Source: CAVWGP01 sp963754645 (lineage in GTDB: Bacteria > Pseudomonadota > Alphaproteobacteria > Bin65). From it: a stretch of DNA of 64,000 nt. The position numbers and the translations under genes were made by a program. The stretch spans positions 930,001 to 994,000 of the forward strand of contig CAVWGP010000004.1 in NCBI GenBank assembly GCA_963754645.1, given 5' to 3'. Position 1 is the stretch's first letter. Each line of letters begins with the position of its first letter. Below, piece by piece: positions 43,934-52,762 of this stretch. Under the pieces are notes generated by a model. It was given only the letters and a program-made list of their open reading frames with translations. It searched no databases and was not told the DNA's origin.

Positions 43934-45994
43934 GTGACTTGGGCGATCGGTGTCGATGTGGGCGGCACCTTCACGGATTTCTATGCCTTCGACGAGGCGA
44001 GCGGCGCGGTCAAGCTGTGGAAGCGGCCGTCGACGCCGCACAATCCCGGGGCCGCGATCCTCGATGGATTGAAAGACATGAGCAAGGCCTGCGGCATTCC
44101 GCTCGACGCGGTGTCGCGCTTCTCGCATGGCACCACGGTTGCCACCAACACGCTCATCCAGCGCAAGGGCAAGCCGGTGGCGCTGGTCACGACCAAGGGC
44201 TTTCGCGACCTGATCGAGATCGGGCGCCAGATCCGGCCGCATCTTTACAGCCTGCAGATCGACAATCCCGAGCCGCTGGTGCCGCGCGAGCGCCGCTTCG
44301 AGGTCGGCGAGCGGATCGATGCCGCCGGCAAGGAGCACCGGCCGGTCGCCGATGCCGATGTCGATGCCGTCATCGCCGCGCTGCAAAGCAGCGGCGTGAG
44401 TTCGGTCGCCGTGTGCTTCTTGTTCGCCTACCTCAATCCGGCGCATGAGAAAGCGGTGGGCGAACGCTTGGCGCGCGCGCTGCCCGGCATGCATATTTCG
44501 CTCTCGTCCGAGGTCCAGCCCGAATTCCGCGAATATGAGCGTTTCACGACCACGGTCATCAACGCCTATCTCCGCCCGGTGCTGAGCGACTACATCGCGA
44601 CGCTCGAAAGCGGTTTGGCCGCGCTGCTGCCGCGCGCCACGGTCGGAATCAATCAGTCGAGCGGCGGGCTGATGACGCTCAACCGCGCGCGGAATTTCCC
44701 GGTGCGCACGGCCTTGTCCGGCCCGGCGGCGGGCGCCATCGGCGCGCTGCATGTGGCGCGCCTGGCCAAGCGGCCCAATGTCATCACCATCGATGTCGGC
44801 GGCACCAGCGCCGATGTGGCGCTGATCCGCACCTATCACCTCGATATCGCCTACGGACGCGAGGTCGAGGGCTTCCCGATCCGCCTGCCCATGGTCGATA
44901 TCAACAGCATCGGCGCCGGCGGCGGCTCGATCGCGTGGTTCGACCGCGACGGATTGCTCAAGATGGGCCCGGCCAGCGCCGGCGCCGTGCCCGGCCCGGC
45001 CTGCTATGGCAAGGGCGGCACCGAGGCGACACTGTCCGACGCCAACCTCGTGCTCGGACGCCTGTCGGCTTCGTTGCTTTCGGGCGCGATGACGCTCGAT
45101 GCCGGACTCGCGCGCCGCGCCATCGAGCCGCTCGCCAAGACGATGGGCAAGAGCGTCGAGGACACCGCGCTCGGGATGATCGGCATTTCGGTCGCCAACA
45201 TGGTGCGCGCGATCCGCACGCTCTCGGTCGAGCGCGGCCACGATCCGCGGAAATTTTCGCTCATGCCGTTCGGCGGCGCCGGGCCGCTGCACGCCCGCGA
45301 CATCGCCGCCGCGCTCGGCATTCAGGAAATCGTGGTGCCGCCGGCGCCCGGCATCCTTTGCGCCCAGGGCCTCGTCGTCTCCGATCTCAAGGAGGATTTC
45401 GTCGTCAGCGACCGGCGCCGGATCGACGCCGCTGGCGTGGCCGCGCTGCGGCGCAATCTCGGCGGCATGCTGGAGCGCGTCGCCGCGTGGATGCGCGCCG
45501 AGGGCGTGGCGGCATCGACCGTCACCGTCGAATGCGCCATCGACATGCGCTTTGTCGGGCAGAACTACGAACTCAATGTGCCGCTGGGCCGCGGCCCATC
45601 GCTGACCGCCAACGTCGTGCCTGACGCGCCGGCACTGTCCGCGTTGTTCTTCAAGGCGCATGAACAAAGCTACGGCTTTCACAACCCCGAGGCGCCGATC
45701 GAGGCGATCAACCTGCGCGTCACCGCGCGGGCGCAGCTCCATCGGGCGGCGGCGCGCGAAGGCGCGGCGCCGACGAAGGCGCAATCAAATGCGCGCGGCA
45801 CGCGCCCGGTCTATTTCGTATCCGGCGCCGCCGTCGCCGCATCGATCTATCGCCGCGACGAACTCGCGCCGGGCGCCGTTTTCGCCGGTCCCGCCATCGT
45901 CGAACAGCTCGACGCCACGACGCCGGTTTATCCCGGCGACAAGGCGCGCGTCGATGCCTCCGGCAGTCTGCTCATCGAGGTCGCCAATGCCTAG
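43934..45994 (+). CDS. hyuA: Hydantoinase/oxoprolinase family protein, subunit A
   Basis: GTG 43934 follows gggggagcgact. The 686-residue product has the actin-like ATPase fold of HyuA: AIGVDVGGTFTDFYAFDEAS (phosphate 1), FSHGTTVATNTLIQRKGKPV, VITIDVGGTSADVALI (phosphate 2) and LMPFGGAGPLHARDIAAALG. With HyuB it forms an ATP-dependent complex that opens cyclic amides (N-methylhydantoin, 5-oxoproline) or carboxylates ketones. The substrate cannot be told. The stop overlaps hyuB by eight bases, indicating coupled translation. Confidence 0.93.
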   Translation: MTWAIGVDVGGTFTDFYAFDEASGAVKLWKRPSTPHNPGAAILDGLKDMSKACGIPLDAVSRFSHGTTVATNTLIQRKGKPVALVTTKGFRDLIEIGRQIRPHLYSLQIDNPEPLVPRERRFEVGERIDAAGKEHRPVADADVDAVIAALQSSGVSSVAVCFLFAYLNPAHEKAVGERLARALPGMHISLSSEVQPEFREYERFTTTVINAYLRPVLSDYIATLESGLAALLPRATVGINQSSGGLMTLNRARNFPVRTALSGPAAGAIGALHVARLAKRPNVITIDVGGTSADVALIRTYHLDIAYGREVEGFPIRLPMVDINSIGAGGGSIAWFDRDGLLKMGPASAGAVPGPACYGKGGTEATLSDANLVLGRLSASLLSGAMTLDAGLARRAIEPLAKTMGKSVEDTALGMIGISVANMVRAIRTLSVERGHDPRKFSLMPFGGAGPLHARDIAAALGIQEIVVPPAPGILCAQGLVVSDLKEDFVVSDRRRIDAAGVAALRRNLGGMLERVAAWMRAEGVAASTVTVECAIDMRFVGQNYELNVPLGRGPSLTANVVPDAPALSALFFKAHEQSYGFHNPEAPIEAINLRVTARAQLHRAAAREGAAPTKAQSNARGTRPVYFVSGAAVAASIYRRDELAPGAVFAGPAIVEQLDATTPVYPGDKARVDASGSLLIEVANA

Positions 45995-47666
45995 CCCGGA
46001 CAAATTCGCCCACGATCCGATCACGCTCGAAATCCTGTCGAACGCGCTGCGCTCGATCACCGACGAATGCTTCGTGGCGCTGATGAAAAGCGCCTATTCG
46101 ACCAACATCAAGGAACGCCACGACCATTCGACCGCGATCATCGACCCCAGCGGCCGGCTCGTGGTCCAGGCCGCCAACAGCCTGCCGATTCATATTTCGT
46201 CGATGGGCGGTTTGGTCGAAACGATTCTGGCCAAGCGGCTCAACGATATCCAGCCCGGCGATATTTTTGTCGGCAACGATCCGCACGTCGCCGGCGGCTC
46301 GCACTTGCCGGATGTCAATCTCGCCATGCCGGTGTTCCGCGACGGCAGGCTCGTCGCCTTCGTCTGCAATATCGCGCATCACGCCGATGTCGGCGGCATG
46401 GCGCCGGGCAGCATGGCGGGCGGCATGACGGAAATTTACCAGGAAGGATTGCGCATTCCTGCCATTCGCCTGTTCCGCGGGGGCGTGCTGCAGCGCGATG
46501 TTTTCGAACTGATGCTGCTCAATGTGCGCGGCCCCGAGGAACGCCAGGGCGATTATTACGCGCAGATCGCGGCGTGCAATCTCGGCGCGCGGCGGCTCAA
46601 CGAGGTGATCGACGCCTACCGCCTGGACGGCGTCACTGCCGCTTTCGACGAAATCGTCGCGCGCTCCGAACGCCGCATGCGCGACGCGATCAGCGAAATG
46701 CCCGACGGCGTCTACCGCTTCGAGGACGTGATGGACGATGACGGGATGGGGACCAGCGATATCCGGATCAAGGTCGCCGTCACGGTCAAGGGCGACCGCA
46801 TCGGCTTCGATTTTTCCGGCACGGCGCCGCAAGTCGCCGGCAATATCAACGTGACGATGAATGCCACGGTCGCGAGCGTATGTTACGCGCTCAAGGCGCT
46901 GCTCGATCCCGAGATCCCGAACAATCACGGCGTCTTGTCGGTCGCCGATATCCATGTCGAGAAGGGCAGCTTGCTCAACGCCAATTTTCCGGCGCCGGTC
47001 GCGGCCCGGGCGCATACCTGCCAGCGCATCATCGATGTCGTGCTCGGCGCCTTGGCGCCGTGTTTGCCGGATCGCGCGGTGGGGGCGGCCAACGGCGCCA
47101 ACACCACGACCGTGTTCGCCGGCAACGATCCGCGCACCGGCCAAGCCTATGTCTATCTCGAAACCCTGGGCGGCGGTTTCGGCGGGCGCGCCACCAAGGA
47201 CGGCAAGGACGGCGTCCAAGTCCACATCACCAACACCTCGAATTTGCCGATCGAGGCGATCGAAACCGAATATCCGCTGATGGTCGAGGAATACGGCCTG
47301 GTCGAGGATTCGGGCGGCGCCGGAAAACAACGCGGCGGGCTTGGGTTGCGCCGCGCCGTGCGCCCGGTCGGCCATGCCTGTATTTTCAACGGCACCGGCG
47401 AGCGTTTCCGCAACGGGCCGTGGGGCATTTTCGGCGGCGCGGCCGGCCGGCCGGGGCGCTTCGTGCTCAAGACGAAGGGCGGCGACACGCAGCTCGAGAA
47501 CAAACCGGCGGGCGTACGCGTCACGCCCGACGCCGCGGTGATGGTGGAGACGCCGGGCGCCGGCGGCTACGGCCCGGCGGCCGAGCGCAGCGCCGAGGCC
47601 ATCGCGCGCGATATCGCCGGCGGCAAGTTCAGCGCCGCCTATCGCCAGCGGCATTACGGGCGATAA
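45987..47666 (+). CDS. hyuB: Hydantoinase/oxoprolinase family protein, subunit B
   Basis: A 559-residue HyuB. It starts DKFAHDPITLEILSNALRSI and has KERHDHSTAIIDPSGRLVVQ, GDIFVGNDPHVAGGSHLPDV (metal-site region), VFCNIAHHADVGG-type residues (FVCNIAHHADVGGMAPGS) and the Gly-rich VETPGAGGYGPAAERS at the end. It is the catalytic partner of HyuA. The pair is probably co-regulated with the divergent liv transporter, which would supply its substrate. Confidence 0.93.
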   Translation: MPSPDKFAHDPITLEILSNALRSITDECFVALMKSAYSTNIKERHDHSTAIIDPSGRLVVQAANSLPIHISSMGGLVETILAKRLNDIQPGDIFVGNDPHVAGGSHLPDVNLAMPVFRDGRLVAFVCNIAHHADVGGMAPGSMAGGMTEIYQEGLRIPAIRLFRGGVLQRDVFELMLLNVRGPEERQGDYYAQIAACNLGARRLNEVIDAYRLDGVTAAFDEIVARSERRMRDAISEMPDGVYRFEDVMDDDGMGTSDIRIKVAVTVKGDRIGFDFSGTAPQVAGNINVTMNATVASVCYALKALLDPEIPNNHGVLSVADIHVEKGSLLNANFPAPVAARAHTCQRIIDVVLGALAPCLPDRAVGAANGANTTTVFAGNDPRTGQAYVYLETLGGGFGGRATKDGKDGVQVHITNTSNLPIEAIETEYPLMVEEYGLVEDSGGAGKQRGGLGLRRAVRPVGHACIFNGTGERFRNGPWGIFGGAAGRPGRFVLKTKGGDTQLENKPAGVRVTPDAAVMVETPGAGGYGPAAERSAEAIARDIAGGKFSAAYRQRHYGR

Positions 47667-47676
47667 GAATCCGCCT

Positions 47677-48609
47677 CTACTCAGCCGCGCGGGCGAAGGC
47701 GGGGCGCAGGGTTTCGTAGGCGGTGGCGGCGAGTTGCTGCTTTAATGCGGCCTGCTCGGCGAGGTTGAGCGCACGCAGCGGCAAGAGCGGTTGACGCCAG
47801 CTTGCATCGCCCGAGAGATCGGCGAGGGCCCAGCGCACCGCGGCGATCAGCGGCTGGTTCGCCAAGGCGGCGCGGATCGCAACCGCTTTGGCGAGATTGT
47901 CCGCCGCCGCCGGCGTTCCGGCTTGAAGAAAGGCGGCGCCGGCAAAGGGGCCGGTCACGTTCGCCGTCGCCGAAATACAGCCGGCGAAACGCAATTCCTT
48001 GGCCTTCGCCAAGGCGCCCTCGGCGCTGGGAAACACGGCGAGCTTCGGCATGCGCCGCGCAAGCTCGGCGGCGTAGGCGAGATCGCCCGAACTGTCCTTG
48101 ACGCCGAGCACGGTTTCAGGGTGCCGGTTGTGCACGGCTTCCACGGCTTCGACCGTGTAAGGCACGCCCGACAGCGCCGGATAGTGATAAAGATAGAGCC
48201 GGAGTTCGCGCTTGCCCGCGGCCTGGATGACGGCCTCGACATAGGCCGCGACGCTCTCGGCATCGATGTTCTTGTAATAAAACGGCGGCAACAACAACGC
48301 GCCGGCGAAACCGAGATCGCGCGCCGCCGACGTGATCTGCGCCGCGTCGGGCAGATTGGCGGCGCCGGTGCCGGCCATGAAGCGCGCCAAGGGCAGGCCC
48401 GATTTGGCGACCGCCGTCATGGCCGCGATGCGCTGGCCGGCCGAGAACGACGTGGCCTCGCCGGTGGTGCCGAGAAGGTTGATGCCGTCGCAGCCCGAGG
48501 TCAGCAGGCGCCGGCAATGGGCGATGAGCTTGTCGTGATCGATCGCGCCATCGGGCCGGAGCGGCGTGACGGCGGCGGCAATGACGCCGGAAATGGGTGA
48601 GCCGGGCAT
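47677..48609 (-). CDS. Dihydrodipicolinate synthase-family lyase
   Basis: This 310-residue TIM-barrel enzyme has GINLLGTTGEATSFSAGQRI, YHYPALSGVPYTVEAV (Tyr near the active site) and VLGVKDSSGDLAYAAELARR with the Schiff-base Lys. YNNP is replaced by YHYP, as in catabolic members rather than lysine-biosynthetic DapA. It converges on hyuB with ten bases between. It is the second DHDPS-family gene of the window (the other is at 26346) and differs clearly from it. The pyruvate- or oxo-acid-derived substrate is unknown. Confidence 0.87.
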   Translation of the reverse strand: MPGSPISGVIAAAVTPLRPDGAIDHDKLIAHCRRLLTSGCDGINLLGTTGEATSFSAGQRIAAMTAVAKSGLPLARFMAGTGAANLPDAAQITSAARDLGFAGALLLPPFYYKNIDAESVAAYVEAVIQAAGKRELRLYLYHYPALSGVPYTVEAVEAVHNRHPETVLGVKDSSGDLAYAAELARRMPKLAVFPSAEGALAKAKELRFAGCISATANVTGPFAGAAFLQAGTPAAADNLAKAVAIRAALANQPLIAAVRWALADLSGDASWRQPLLPLRALNLAEQAALKQQLAATAYETLRPAFARAAE

Positions 48610-48805
48610 GAGGTTCCGTTTCAGTTGCGCGGCGAGTGTGTTGCCAAGGAGTATCGCCGGTCAAGCGGCACGGCGCCCACGATCTTCGGATCATGACCGG
48701 CGGCTTTCCGCTGGATCGCGGCGGCATGCCGGCAGTATGAAGAGAAAGGTTCGAGCCTGTTCCTTGTCGATGGGCGTACTCCAAACCAACGAGGACGGCT
48801 GGTAG

Positions 48806-48893
48806 GCTCGTCGTCGAACCGAAGATCGCGAAGACGCTCGGCCTTGCGGTGCCGCCGCTGATGCTTATCATCGGCGGTAAGGTGATCGAATGA
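48806..48893 (+). pseudogene. C-terminal remnant of a duplicated substrate-binding protein gene
   Basis: The frame RLVVEPKIAKTLGLAVPP then LMLIIGGKVIE ends at TGA 48891-48893. The complete gene that follows ends LKTAKALGLAVPPLMLELAD then QVIE. The fragment is therefore the tail of an upstream tandem copy whose body has been lost, and its stop overlaps the next start (ATGA). Confidence 0.75.
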
Positions 48894-49876
48894 GACGACG
48901 CGAGTTCATCACGCTTGTCGGGAGTGCTACCGCCGCCTGGCCGCGGTCGCTCGGCGCCCAGCAGCCCGCCAGGCCCGTGATCGGCTACCTCAGCTTCGCC
49001 CCGATCGATGCGCGCCCGCATTATTTCGCCGCGTTCCGCAAAGGCCTCGATGCAGAGGGCTTCGTCGAGGGGCAAAACGTGACGATTGTGTACCGCGATG
49101 CCGGCGGCAGGACCGAGCGATTGCCGGAGCTCGCCGCCGATCTCGTCCGCCGTAATGTCGCGGTAATTGCCGCAAGCGGCGGGCCGCCCGCAGCGCTCGC
49201 CGCCAAGCGCGCGACCCAAGCCATTCCGATCGTGTTCACCAGCGCCGCGGACCCCGTGCAGATCGGTTTGGTATCGAGCTTCAATCGGCCAGGTGGCAAT
49301 CTCACGGGCGTCTACTTCATGGTCGCCGAGCTGGTGGCCAAGCGGCTGGCGCTGTTGCACGAGCTCGCGCCCCGGATCAAGCGCGTCGCGGTGCTGGTCA
49401 ATCCGGCCGATGCGTCAACTTTCGGGCCGACCGTGCGGAGCGCGGCCGTCGCCGGCCGTGCGCTGGGTCTCGACATCCAGGTCTTCAACGCCAGCACCAG
49501 CGGCGAGATCGACGTAGCGTTCGCTGCCTTGATGAGCTGGCGGCCCGATGCCCTGTTCGTCGGTCCCGGCGCGTTCTTCCTCAACCAGCGCGCGCAACTC
49601 GTGACCCTGGCGGCGCGCCATGCGCTTCCTGCATCGTACTCCAGTCGCGATTATGTCGAGGCCGGCGGCCTGATGAGCTACGGACCCGACATCGCGGACG
49701 GCTATCGCCAGGCCGGCGTCTACGTCGGCCGCATCCTCAAGGGCGAGAAGCCCGGCGACCTGCCGGTCGTGCAGCCGACCAAGTACGAGCTCGTCATCAA
49801 CCTCAAGACCGCGAAGGCGCTCGGCCTCGCGGTTCCACCGCTCATGCTCGAATTGGCGGACCAGGTAATCGAATGA
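48890..49876 (+). CDS. ABC_sub_bind (PF04392-type) substrate-binding protein
   Basis: The 328-residue protein has a Tat-like start (MRRREFITLVGSATAAW), then PVIGYLSFAPIDARPHYFAA, FRKGLDAEGFVEGQNVTIVY, PGGNLTGVYFMVAELVAKRL and AAGLMSYG-type residues (EAGGLMSYGPDIADGYRQAG). This family is greatly expanded in some alphaproteobacteria and often occurs as orphan genes without permease. None is next to it here. The ligand is unknown. It follows the remnant of a second copy. Confidence 0.9.
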   Translation: MRRREFITLVGSATAAWPRSLGAQQPARPVIGYLSFAPIDARPHYFAAFRKGLDAEGFVEGQNVTIVYRDAGGRTERLPELAADLVRRNVAVIAASGGPPAALAAKRATQAIPIVFTSAADPVQIGLVSSFNRPGGNLTGVYFMVAELVAKRLALLHELAPRIKRVAVLVNPADASTFGPTVRSAAVAGRALGLDIQVFNASTSGEIDVAFAALMSWRPDALFVGPGAFFLNQRAQLVTLAARHALPASYSSRDYVEAGGLMSYGPDIADGYRQAGVYVGRILKGEKPGDLPVVQPTKYELVINLKTAKALGLAVPPLMLELADQVIE

Positions 49877-49914
49877 TGGGGCGGAACGCGCGCAACGCCG
49901 ATGCGCATTGCGCG

Positions 49915-50262
49915 TCACATGCGGCCGAGCCCCGCCGCCTTGCGCAAGGCCCGGTTGACGCGCACCTGCCAGCCCGGTCCGCGCATGCGGAAATGCGCCA
50001 GCACATCACGGTCGAGGCGCAGCGACACGAGCTGCTTGGTGGGAGCCTTCTGTGGCCCGCGCATGCGTCGCACGAGCGCCGGCGCGACCTCGATAGCGGG
50101 GCGGAACCCCTTGGCAAAAGCGTCGTCGATGGGCGGATTGTCGCGGTCGCGCGCGGCCCCGGCCGCGATCGCGGCATCCTCCGCATCCGACGTCTTTTCG
50201 ATCGACTCGATGGCCCGCGCGCGGGCACGCCGCCACAGCTTCTCATCGCGTTTCTTCGACAT
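49915..50262 (-). CDS. brnA: BrnA-type antitoxin
   Basis: From ATG 50262 (SKKRDEKLWRRARARAIESI) the 115-residue product ends with QLVSLRLDRDVLAHFRMRGP then GWQVRVNRALRKAAGL. This is the ribbon-helix-helix C-terminus of BrnA. BrnA binds and neutralises BrnT and represses the operon. It overlaps brnT by 20 bases, in the usual toxin-first order. Confidence 0.9.
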   Translation of the reverse strand: MSKKRDEKLWRRARARAIESIEKTSDAEDAAIAAGAARDRDNPPIDDAFAKGFRPAIEVAPALVRRMRGPQKAPTKQLVSLRLDRDVLAHFRMRGPGWQVRVNRALRKAAGLGRM

Positions 50263-50521
50263 ACTGCTTGCGCTCCTTCTTCGTCGCCTTGCGCAGGCTG
50301 ATGATCCGGACGGCGTCGCTGCGGCGGGTGAAGACCAGCACGTGAAGTGCGTCGCCGATGAAGCCTTTCGCGATCTCGCGCACTTCGCCATAGTCCTCGC
50401 GATCGTCAACTCGAACGGTCGCGGTGTCCCATTCGAAGCTCTCCGCCGCCGACAAATCGATCCGATGGTGACGCCGGTTGATCCGATTCTTGTCCGCGTC
50501 CCATTCGATGTTGTCGGCCAT
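50243..50521 (-). CDS. brnT: BrnT-type ribonuclease toxin
   Basis: A ~92-residue protein. It begins MADNIEWDADKNRINRRHHR (compare the family start FEWDxxKNxxNxxKHG), with AAESFEWDTATVRVDDREDY, HVLVFTRRSDAVRIISLRKA and KKERKQYVEE at the end. BrnT is a RelE-like mRNA-cleaving toxin. Three in-frame ATGs occur at the start. 50521 is chosen because family homology begins there. Confidence 0.9.
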   Translation of the reverse strand: MADNIEWDADKNRINRRHHRIDLSAAESFEWDTATVRVDDREDYGEVREIAKGFIGDALHVLVFTRRSDAVRIISLRKATKKERKQYVEETR

Positions 50522-50660
50522 CATGATTGCCAATCTAACGTCAAATCATAGTCGCGTCCGGGGCCGATGTCAAGCAAATTGTAGCTACGATCAGAATGCA
50601 TGACGCGAGCAGAAGCGGCAATTCAATTGCGGCTTGCGCGCCGGATGCAGTCGGGCATCG

Positions 50661-51110
50661 TCACGGCGCGGGCGCATCCCAAGGGTTGAGGAGCGGCAGC
50701 GACAAGGCGGCGAAATCCGCGACGTTGCGCGTCACCAGTATCAGGCCGTGCCGCTCGGCCGTGGCGGCGATCAGGGCATCCGTCGCCTCGATCGGAGACC
50801 CCGCCGCCAGCGCGCGCGCGGCCACGCGGCCCCAGTGCAAGCCAAGCTCGGCATCGACCGGCAGGATGCGGCCCTCGAACCGCGCCACGAGCCCCTCCGC
50901 GAGCCTAGCCTCGAGCGCGCGTCGCCGCTTGCCGGCGCCGAGCCGTTCGATGCGGAGGCTGATCTCAGCGAGCGTCGCGACGCTCAAATAAATCCGGTCC
51001 TCGTCCGCCGCGGCCAGCCACGCCATCACGCGCGGATCGGGTCGCGGCCGGCTTGCCTCCGAAATGACGTTGGTGTCGAGCAAGAAGCCGCCGTCACCCG
51101 AGATCGGCAT
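50661..51110 (-). CDS. PIN-domain toxin (VapC/FitB-like)
   Basis: A 149-residue PIN nuclease with acidic residues in GFLLDTNVISEASRPRPDPR, YLSVATLAEISLRIERLGAG (Glu), TDALIAATAERHGLILVTRN (Asp) and VADFA (Asp). It is an RNase toxin of the VapC/FitB group. Its start overlaps the antitoxin gene by 17 bases. Confidence 0.9.
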   Translation of the reverse strand: MPISGDGGFLLDTNVISEASRPRPDPRVMAWLAAADEDRIYLSVATLAEISLRIERLGAGKRRRALEARLAEGLVARFEGRILPVDAELGLHWGRVAARALAAGSPIEATDALIAATAERHGLILVTRNVADFAALSLPLLNPWDAPAP

Positions 51111-51345
51111 CGCGCAGCTTGCCGTTGATGCGGCCGATCTTGAGACCGGAACGGCGCGGCGGCGAGCGCGCGAGGAAATCGGCAAGCGTTCCTTTGCGTT
51201 TCGTCCGGCGCCGCCACTCGACCGCCGAGACCACGACAACCGCGGTCTTGCCGTAGCGGGTGATGGTTTGCGGCGCGCCGGCCAGCGCCCGCTCGATCAC
51301 GTGGCTGAGCTTGGCCTTGGCCGCAGCGACCGTCCAACGCTCCAT
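51094..51345 (-). CDS. Phd/YefM-type antitoxin
   Basis: From ATG 51345 (MERWTVAAAKAKLSHVIERA) the 83-residue protein has a Phd fold with QTITRYGKTAVVVVSAVEWR and a positively charged tail (RRSGLKIGRINGKLRD) expected to wrap the PIN toxin. A perfect inverted repeat lies directly upstream at 51361-51388 and is likely its operator. Confidence 0.88.
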   Translation of the reverse strand: MERWTVAAAKAKLSHVIERALAGAPQTITRYGKTAVVVVSAVEWRRRTKRKGTLADFLARSPPRRSGLKIGRINGKLRDADLG

Positions 51346-51360
51346 GGCGGGATCTCCGAA

Positions 51361-51388
51361 TATGACTATCGTGACTAAGATAGTCATA
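51361..51388. promoter_or_regulatory. Inverted-repeat operator of the Phd/PIN operon
   Basis: Perfect 10-bp arms tatgactatc (51361-51370) and gatagtcata (51379-51388) flank an 8-base spacer (gtgactaa). The element ends 16 bases before the antitoxin start. Toxin-antitoxin complexes typically repress through such palindromes. It is AT-rich compared with its surroundings. Confidence 0.65.
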
Positions 51389-51471
51389 ACCTCCCGAACG
51401 ATCAAGGCCCGCGCCGGGCGGGCACGCAGAGGATTTCGTCCGGCTCAATGCGGCGTGACCACGAGGCTTGG

Positions 51472-51542
51472 TTGGGGGACTAGGATTCGAACCTAGACTA
51501 ACGGGGTCAGAGCCCGCTGTTCTACCGTTAAACTATCCCCCA
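51472..51542 (-). tRNA. tRNA-Gln (anticodon CUG)
   Basis: The minus strand forms an acceptor stem tggggga/tccccca, a D arm with tagtttaacggtaga, an anticodon arm gcggg-CTCTGAC-cccgt (anticodon CTG) and a T arm taggttcgaatccta. CCA is not encoded. Confidence 0.95.
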
Positions 51543-51681
51543 AGACGCGCTGCCGCGGAATCGGGCGACGGGCGGCATCGGGCGGCGCCTGCATAACACA
51601 GGGCGCGCGAACCGAACAAGGCCGTTACAATCGGGCGCCCGGCAAATTGCATTGCCGTGTCGAAGCCGTTACGCTTCCGCC

Positions 51682-52752
51682 ATGCGTCTTATCGGACCTC
51701 AAGACAAACATCCCGCAAAAGAACGGAGTCCGCAGCACCCATCGCTCTATGCCGCGCTCGATCTCGGCTCGAACAATTGCCGCTTGTTGATCGCCCAGCC
51801 GTCGGGCGACGGCTTTCGGGTCGTCGAGTCGTTTTCGCGCATCGTGCGGCTCGGCGAGGGCATCGCGGCCACGGGGAAGCTCGCGCCCGCAGCGGTCGAT
51901 CGCGCGATCGAGGCGTTGCGCATATGCGCCGATCGGCTCAAGAAATATCGGCAAATCCGGCTTCGCGCCGTGGCGACCGAAGCGTGCCGTGGCGCCAGCA
52001 ACGGCGCCGCGTTCGTCGCCCGGGTGCGCAACGAAACCGGCCTGCCGCTGACCATCATCGGCCCCGAGGAGGAGGCGCGGCTGGCGCTGGCCGGCTGCGC
52101 TTCGCTGCTGGACGAGTCGGCGCCCCACGCCCTGGTCTTCGATATCGGCGGCGGCAGCACGGAGCTGATTTGGAAGAAGAATTTCCGCAACGCCAACGGC
52201 GCCGCGCCGGGCGCCCGCTTGAAGGGCGGCGCCAAGGTGCTGCGATTTCATTCGGTGCCGATCGGCGTGGTGACCATGGCCGAGCGCTATGGCGCCGATC
52301 GCATCAGCGAAGCGGAATACGCGGCGATGGTGGATCAAGCTTGCCGCCTGCTCAGCCCCTTCGAAAAGGCCGCGGCGATCGGCAGCGCGATTGCCGCGGG
52401 CGAAGTGCAGATGGTGGGCACATCGGGCACGGTCACGACCTTGGCCAGCGTGCATCTCAAGCTCAAGCGTTACAGCCGACTGCGCGTCGACGGCGCCTAT
52501 CTCGATTTCGAAACGATACGCTCGATCAGCGACGAAATTGCCAAGCTCGGCTACGATGAGCGCGCCGCTTTTCCCTGCATCGGCCCGCAGCGCGCCGATC
52601 TCGTGGTCGGCGGCATCGCGATCCTCGACGCGATTTGCCGGTTGTGGCCGGTGGGACGGTTGCGCGTTGCCGATCGCGGCCTGCGCGAAGGCATCCTCAA
52701 CGAATTGATCGCGCAAGGCGAGCGCCATCGCCGGCGCGACGTTGGCCGATAG
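51682..52752 (+). CDS. ppx: Exopolyphosphatase / guanosine pentaphosphatase (Ppx/GppA)
   Basis: From ATG 51682 the 356-residue protein shows YAALDLGSNNCRLLIAQPSG (phosphate 1 of the actin-like fold), RAVATEACRGASNGAAFVAR, LVFDIGGGSTELIWKKN (phosphate 2) and MVGTSGTVTTLASVHLKLKR. It lacks the C-terminal HD-like domain, as in short alphaproteobacterial Ppx/GppA proteins. It hydrolyses polyphosphate or pppGpp. It is followed after 10 bases by rlmE, a linkage commonly seen in alphaproteobacteria. Confidence 0.93.
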   Translation: MRLIGPQDKHPAKERSPQHPSLYAALDLGSNNCRLLIAQPSGDGFRVVESFSRIVRLGEGIAATGKLAPAAVDRAIEALRICADRLKKYRQIRLRAVATEACRGASNGAAFVARVRNETGLPLTIIGPEEEARLALAGCASLLDESAPHALVFDIGGGSTELIWKKNFRNANGAAPGARLKGGAKVLRFHSVPIGVVTMAERYGADRISEAEYAAMVDQACRLLSPFEKAAAIGSAIAAGEVQMVGTSGTVTTLASVHLKLKRYSRLRVDGAYLDFETIRSISDEIAKLGYDERAAFPCIGPQRADLVVGGIAILDAICRLWPVGRLRVADRGLREGILNELIAQGERHRRRDVGR

Positions 52753-52762
52753 GCGAGGGTTC

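Noticed and set aside
43571..45784. Minus-strand 737-codon frame opposite hyuA
   Set aside because: It is a shadow of hyuA that also runs into livG in a wrong frame.
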